Source of the DNA: Ruminococcus sp.
GTDB taxonomy: Bacteria > Bacillota_A > Clostridia > Oscillospirales > Acutalibacteraceae
DNA: 7,873 nucleotides
Reading direction: 5' to 3'
Assembly (NCBI GenBank): GCA_017481395.1
Contig: JAFUPE010000087.1
Span: forward strand, 1-7,873
Below are positions 6,387 through 7,873 of this stretch, piece by piece. Under the pieces are notes generated by a model. That model did not search any database and was not told where the DNA came from. It saw only the letters and a list, made by a program, of their open reading frames with translations. Both the position numbers and the translations under genes were made by a program. Position 1 is the stretch's first letter. Every line of letters begins with the position of its first letter.

Positions 6387-6420
6387 GTAATCCTGTGGAT
6401 TAAGCTGATTTTTGAGGGCA
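6371..6420 (+). promoter_or_regulatory. Antiterminator stem of the metY leader
   Basis: The 12-nt segment 6371-6382 (TGCCTTCAAAAA) pairs along its full length with 6409-6420 (TTTTTGAGGGCA), with one G-U wobble. The intervening loop holds its own 6-bp hairpin (TAATCC 6388-6393, GGATTA 6397-6402), which would bring the arms together. The 3' arm includes 6417-6420, the base of the terminator stem, so the two structures exclude each other. Pairing is read directly; the regulatory role is inferred. Confidence 0.78.
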
Positions 6421-6458
6421 GATACCCATTTGGGTTTCTGCCTTTTCTTATTTTATTT
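6417..6458 (+). terminator. Intrinsic terminator (attenuator) upstream of metY
   Basis: GGCAGA-T-ACCCA (6417-6428) pairs with TGGGT-T-TCTGCC (6431-6442), giving 11 base pairs with one T-T mismatch and a very short loop. A T-rich tract follows at 6443-6458 (TTTTCTTATTTTATTT). It lies between the leader peptide and metY, only 18 bp before the metY ATG, so it must be bypassed for expression. That position makes it an attenuator rather than an operon end. Confidence 0.9.
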
Positions 6459-6475
6459 CAAGGAGGAAGATACAA

Positions 6476-7759
6476 ATGAGTAATTTCAGTATCGACACCA
6501 AATGCGTTCAGGGCGGCTATACCCCCGAAAGTGGCGAGCCTCGCCAGATTCCCATTGTGCAGAGCACTACATTTAAATATGCAACAAGCGAAGCAATGGG
6601 CAAGCTTTTTGACTTAGAGGCAGAGGGCTATTTTTACACAAGACTTCAGAACCCCACTAATGACACCGTTGCAAAGAAAATTTGCGAGCTTGAAGGCGGC
6701 TCTGCCGCAATGCTTACCTCTTCAGGTCAGGCTGCAAGCTTTTTCAGCATTTTTAATATCGCAGGCGTAGGCGACCACATTGTTGCATCCTCTGCAATTT
6801 ACGGCGGAACATATAATCTTTTCGCAGTTACTATGAAGCGAATGGGCATTGACTTTACATTTGTTGCTCCCGACTGCAGTGAAGAAGAGCTTAATGCCGC
6901 ATTCAAGCCTAACACAAAGGCACTTTTCGGTGAAACTATTGCAAACCCTGCTTTAGTTGTGCTTGATATTGAAAAGTTCGCTAACGCTGCACACAGCCAC
7001 GGCGTTCCTCTTATTATAGACAACACCTTTGCTACTCCCGTTAACTGCCGTCCTATTGAGTGGGGTGCTGACATTGTTATTCACTCCACCACAAAGTACA
7101 TTGACGGTCACGGTGTTTCTGTTGGCGGTTGTATTGTTGACTCAGGAAAATTTGACTGGACAAAGTACCCCGACAAGTTCCCCGGTCTTTGTACTCCCGA
7201 CGAAAGCTACCACGGCGTAACTTACACAGAGCGTTTTGGTCTTGCAGGTGCATATATTACTAAGGCAACTGCTCAGTTAATGCGTGACTTCGGCTGCATC
7301 CAGTCACCTCAGCACGCTTTTTACATCAACCTCGGTTTAGAGAGCTTACACGTAAGAATGCGTCAGCACTGCGCAAACGGCCTTGCTGTTGCAAAATATC
7401 TTATGAATCATCCCAAGGTTGCCTGGGTACGCTTCCCCCATTTAGAGGGCGATGAAAGCTTTGAGCTTGCACAGAAATATATGCCTAATGGCGGCTGCGG
7501 CGTTGTTTCCTTCGGCGTTAAAGGCGGAAGAGCTGCTGCAGAAACATTTATGAAGAACCTTAAGATTGCCGCTATTGAAACCCACGTTGCAGATGCACGC
7601 ACCTGTTGCCTGCACCCTGCAAGTGCTACCCACAGACAGATGAACGACGACGAGCTTACAGCAGCAGGTATTTCTCCTGATTTGGTTCGTTTCTCCTGCG
7701 GTATTGAAGGTGCAGACGACCTTATAGCAGACATCGAAAACGCATTGGCTCAGGTTTAA
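6476..7759 (+). CDS. metY: O-acetylhomoserine sulfhydrylase (homocysteine synthase)
   Basis: This 427-residue PLP enzyme of the Cys/Met metabolism family adds sulfide to O-acetylhomoserine, giving homocysteine and acetate. Key positions seen are YTRLQNPT (54-61), whose Y and R contact PLP phosphate of the partner subunit; SSGQAA (82-87); IDNTF (181-185) with D182 for the pyridine nitrogen; STTKY (204-208) with K207 as the Schiff-base lysine; HPASATHRQ (380-388); and VRFSCGIE (404-411) with R405 for the substrate carboxylate. The roughly 425-residue length and the long insert after the lysine separate MetY from the shorter cystathionine gamma-synthases and lyases. The start ATG has AGGAGG at 6461-6466. 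A homoserine O-acyltransferase gene follows after 17 bp, supporting a biosynthetic rather than degradative role. Expression is probably set by the upstream leader. A methionine gamma-lyase activity is possible but less likely from sequence and context. Confidence 0.93.
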   Translation: MSNFSIDTKCVQGGYTPESGEPRQIPIVQSTTFKYATSEAMGKLFDLEAEGYFYTRLQNPTNDTVAKKICELEGGSAAMLTSSGQAASFFSIFNIAGVGDHIVASSAIYGGTYNLFAVTMKRMGIDFTFVAPDCSEEELNAAFKPNTKALFGETIANPALVVLDIEKFANAAHSHGVPLIIDNTFATPVNCRPIEWGADIVIHSTTKYIDGHGVSVGGCIVDSGKFDWTKYPDKFPGLCTPDESYHGVTYTERFGLAGAYITKATAQLMRDFGCIQSPQHAFYINLGLESLHVRMRQHCANGLAVAKYLMNHPKVAWVRFPHLEGDESFELAQKYMPNGGCGVVSFGVKGGRAAAETFMKNLKIAAIETHVADARTCCLHPASATHRQMNDDELTAAGISPDLVRFSCGIEGADDLIADIENALAQV

Positions 7760-7776
7760 TTTCAGGAGGTGTTTTA

Positions 7777-7873
7777 ATGCCAATTAAAATTCCCAACGAG
7801 CTTCCTGCTACTAAAACTTTATATGAGGAAAACATCTTTGCCATTACCGAAACAAGGGCCTTAACTCAGGACA
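7777..7873 (+). CDS. metA: Homoserine O-acyltransferase, N-terminal fragment (runs off the right edge)
   Basis: The 32 visible codons read MPIKIPNELPATKTLYEENIF and continue AITETRALTQD, which matches the conserved N-terminus of MetA (MPI..P..LPA...L..ENIF.M...RA..QD). The enzyme acylates the hydroxyl of homoserine, the first committed step to methionine. MetA proteins of Firmicutes are often acetyltransferases despite the succinyltransferase name, and the metY neighbour, whose enzyme uses O-acetylhomoserine, supports acetyl-CoA as donor here. The residue that sets this choice is outside the window. The ATG at 7777-7779 has AGGAGG at 7764-7769, and only 17 bp separate it from metY with no terminator, so the two are co-transcribed. 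Confidence 0.9.
   Translation, partial: MPIKIPNELPATKTLYEENIFAITETRALTQD

Noticed and set aside
6305..6475. Possible SAM riboswitch or T-box in the metY leader
   Set aside because: The leader is too short for a typical SAM-I riboswitch with its four-way junction, and I find no T-box AGGGTGGNACCGCG-like sequence or specifier-loop layout. The peptide-based attenuator explains the structures better.
7408..7783. Two overlapping minus-strand open frames antisense to the metY 3' end
   Set aside because: Both are internal antisense frames with low-complexity, Cys- or Ser-rich products and no start signals; metY is well supported on the other strand.

Overview
The window looks like a chromosomal segment of a low-to-moderate GC, anaerobic Firmicute, most likely a gut-type Clostridia. 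The grounds are strong AGGAGG ribosome binding sites, sigma-A type promoters, tight Gram-positive style operons, and ferredoxin-linked 2-oxoacid chemistry typical of strict anaerobes. A finer taxonomic placement cannot be supported from the sequence alone. No mobile element, tRNA, rRNA or CRISPR array is visible.

Layout. Positions 1-372 (minus) hold the first 124 codons of a type I glutamine synthetase gene (glnA) with its own promoter. Positions 447-6110 (minus) hold a five-gene operon transcribed right to left: sodium:solute symporter, iorA, iorB, a phenylacetate-CoA ligase (paaK family) and a tandem-ACT-domain protein. Several of these genes touch or overlap. Positions 6111-6326 are a divergent intergenic region with two good, back-to-back promoters and several inverted repeats. 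Positions 6327-7873 (plus) hold a 19-residue leader peptide ORF, an attenuator, metY (O-acetylhomoserine sulfhydrylase) and the first 32 codons of metA (homoserine O-acyltransferase).

How the genes work together. IorAB interconverts aromatic 2-oxoacids (indolepyruvate, phenylpyruvate, 4-hydroxyphenylpyruvate) plus CoA with arylacetyl-CoA, CO2 and reduced ferredoxin. The ligase interconverts arylacetates and arylacetyl-CoA. The symporter may move an arylacetate or aromatic amino acid, and the ACT protein may sense amino acids. The set could run oxidatively (aromatic amino acid fermentation) or reductively (building aromatic amino acids from scavenged arylacetates). MetA activates homoserine and MetY adds sulfide to make homocysteine, the precursor of methionine.

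Most interesting element. The metY-metA leader has the full architecture of ribosome-mediated transcription attenuation. A near-consensus promoter drives a short ORF, MKSLYVNYNMMMCTCAFKN, with three consecutive Met codons followed by Cys-Thr-Cys. The last codons of this ORF can form a 12-bp antiterminator stem with a downstream segment, and that segment is also the 5' arm of a strong intrinsic terminator just before metY. The geometry fits Met codons as the control signal better than Cys codons. Methionine genes in Firmicutes are usually governed by SAM riboswitches or T-boxes, so a Met-coding leader peptide attenuator here is unusual and may be undescribed.
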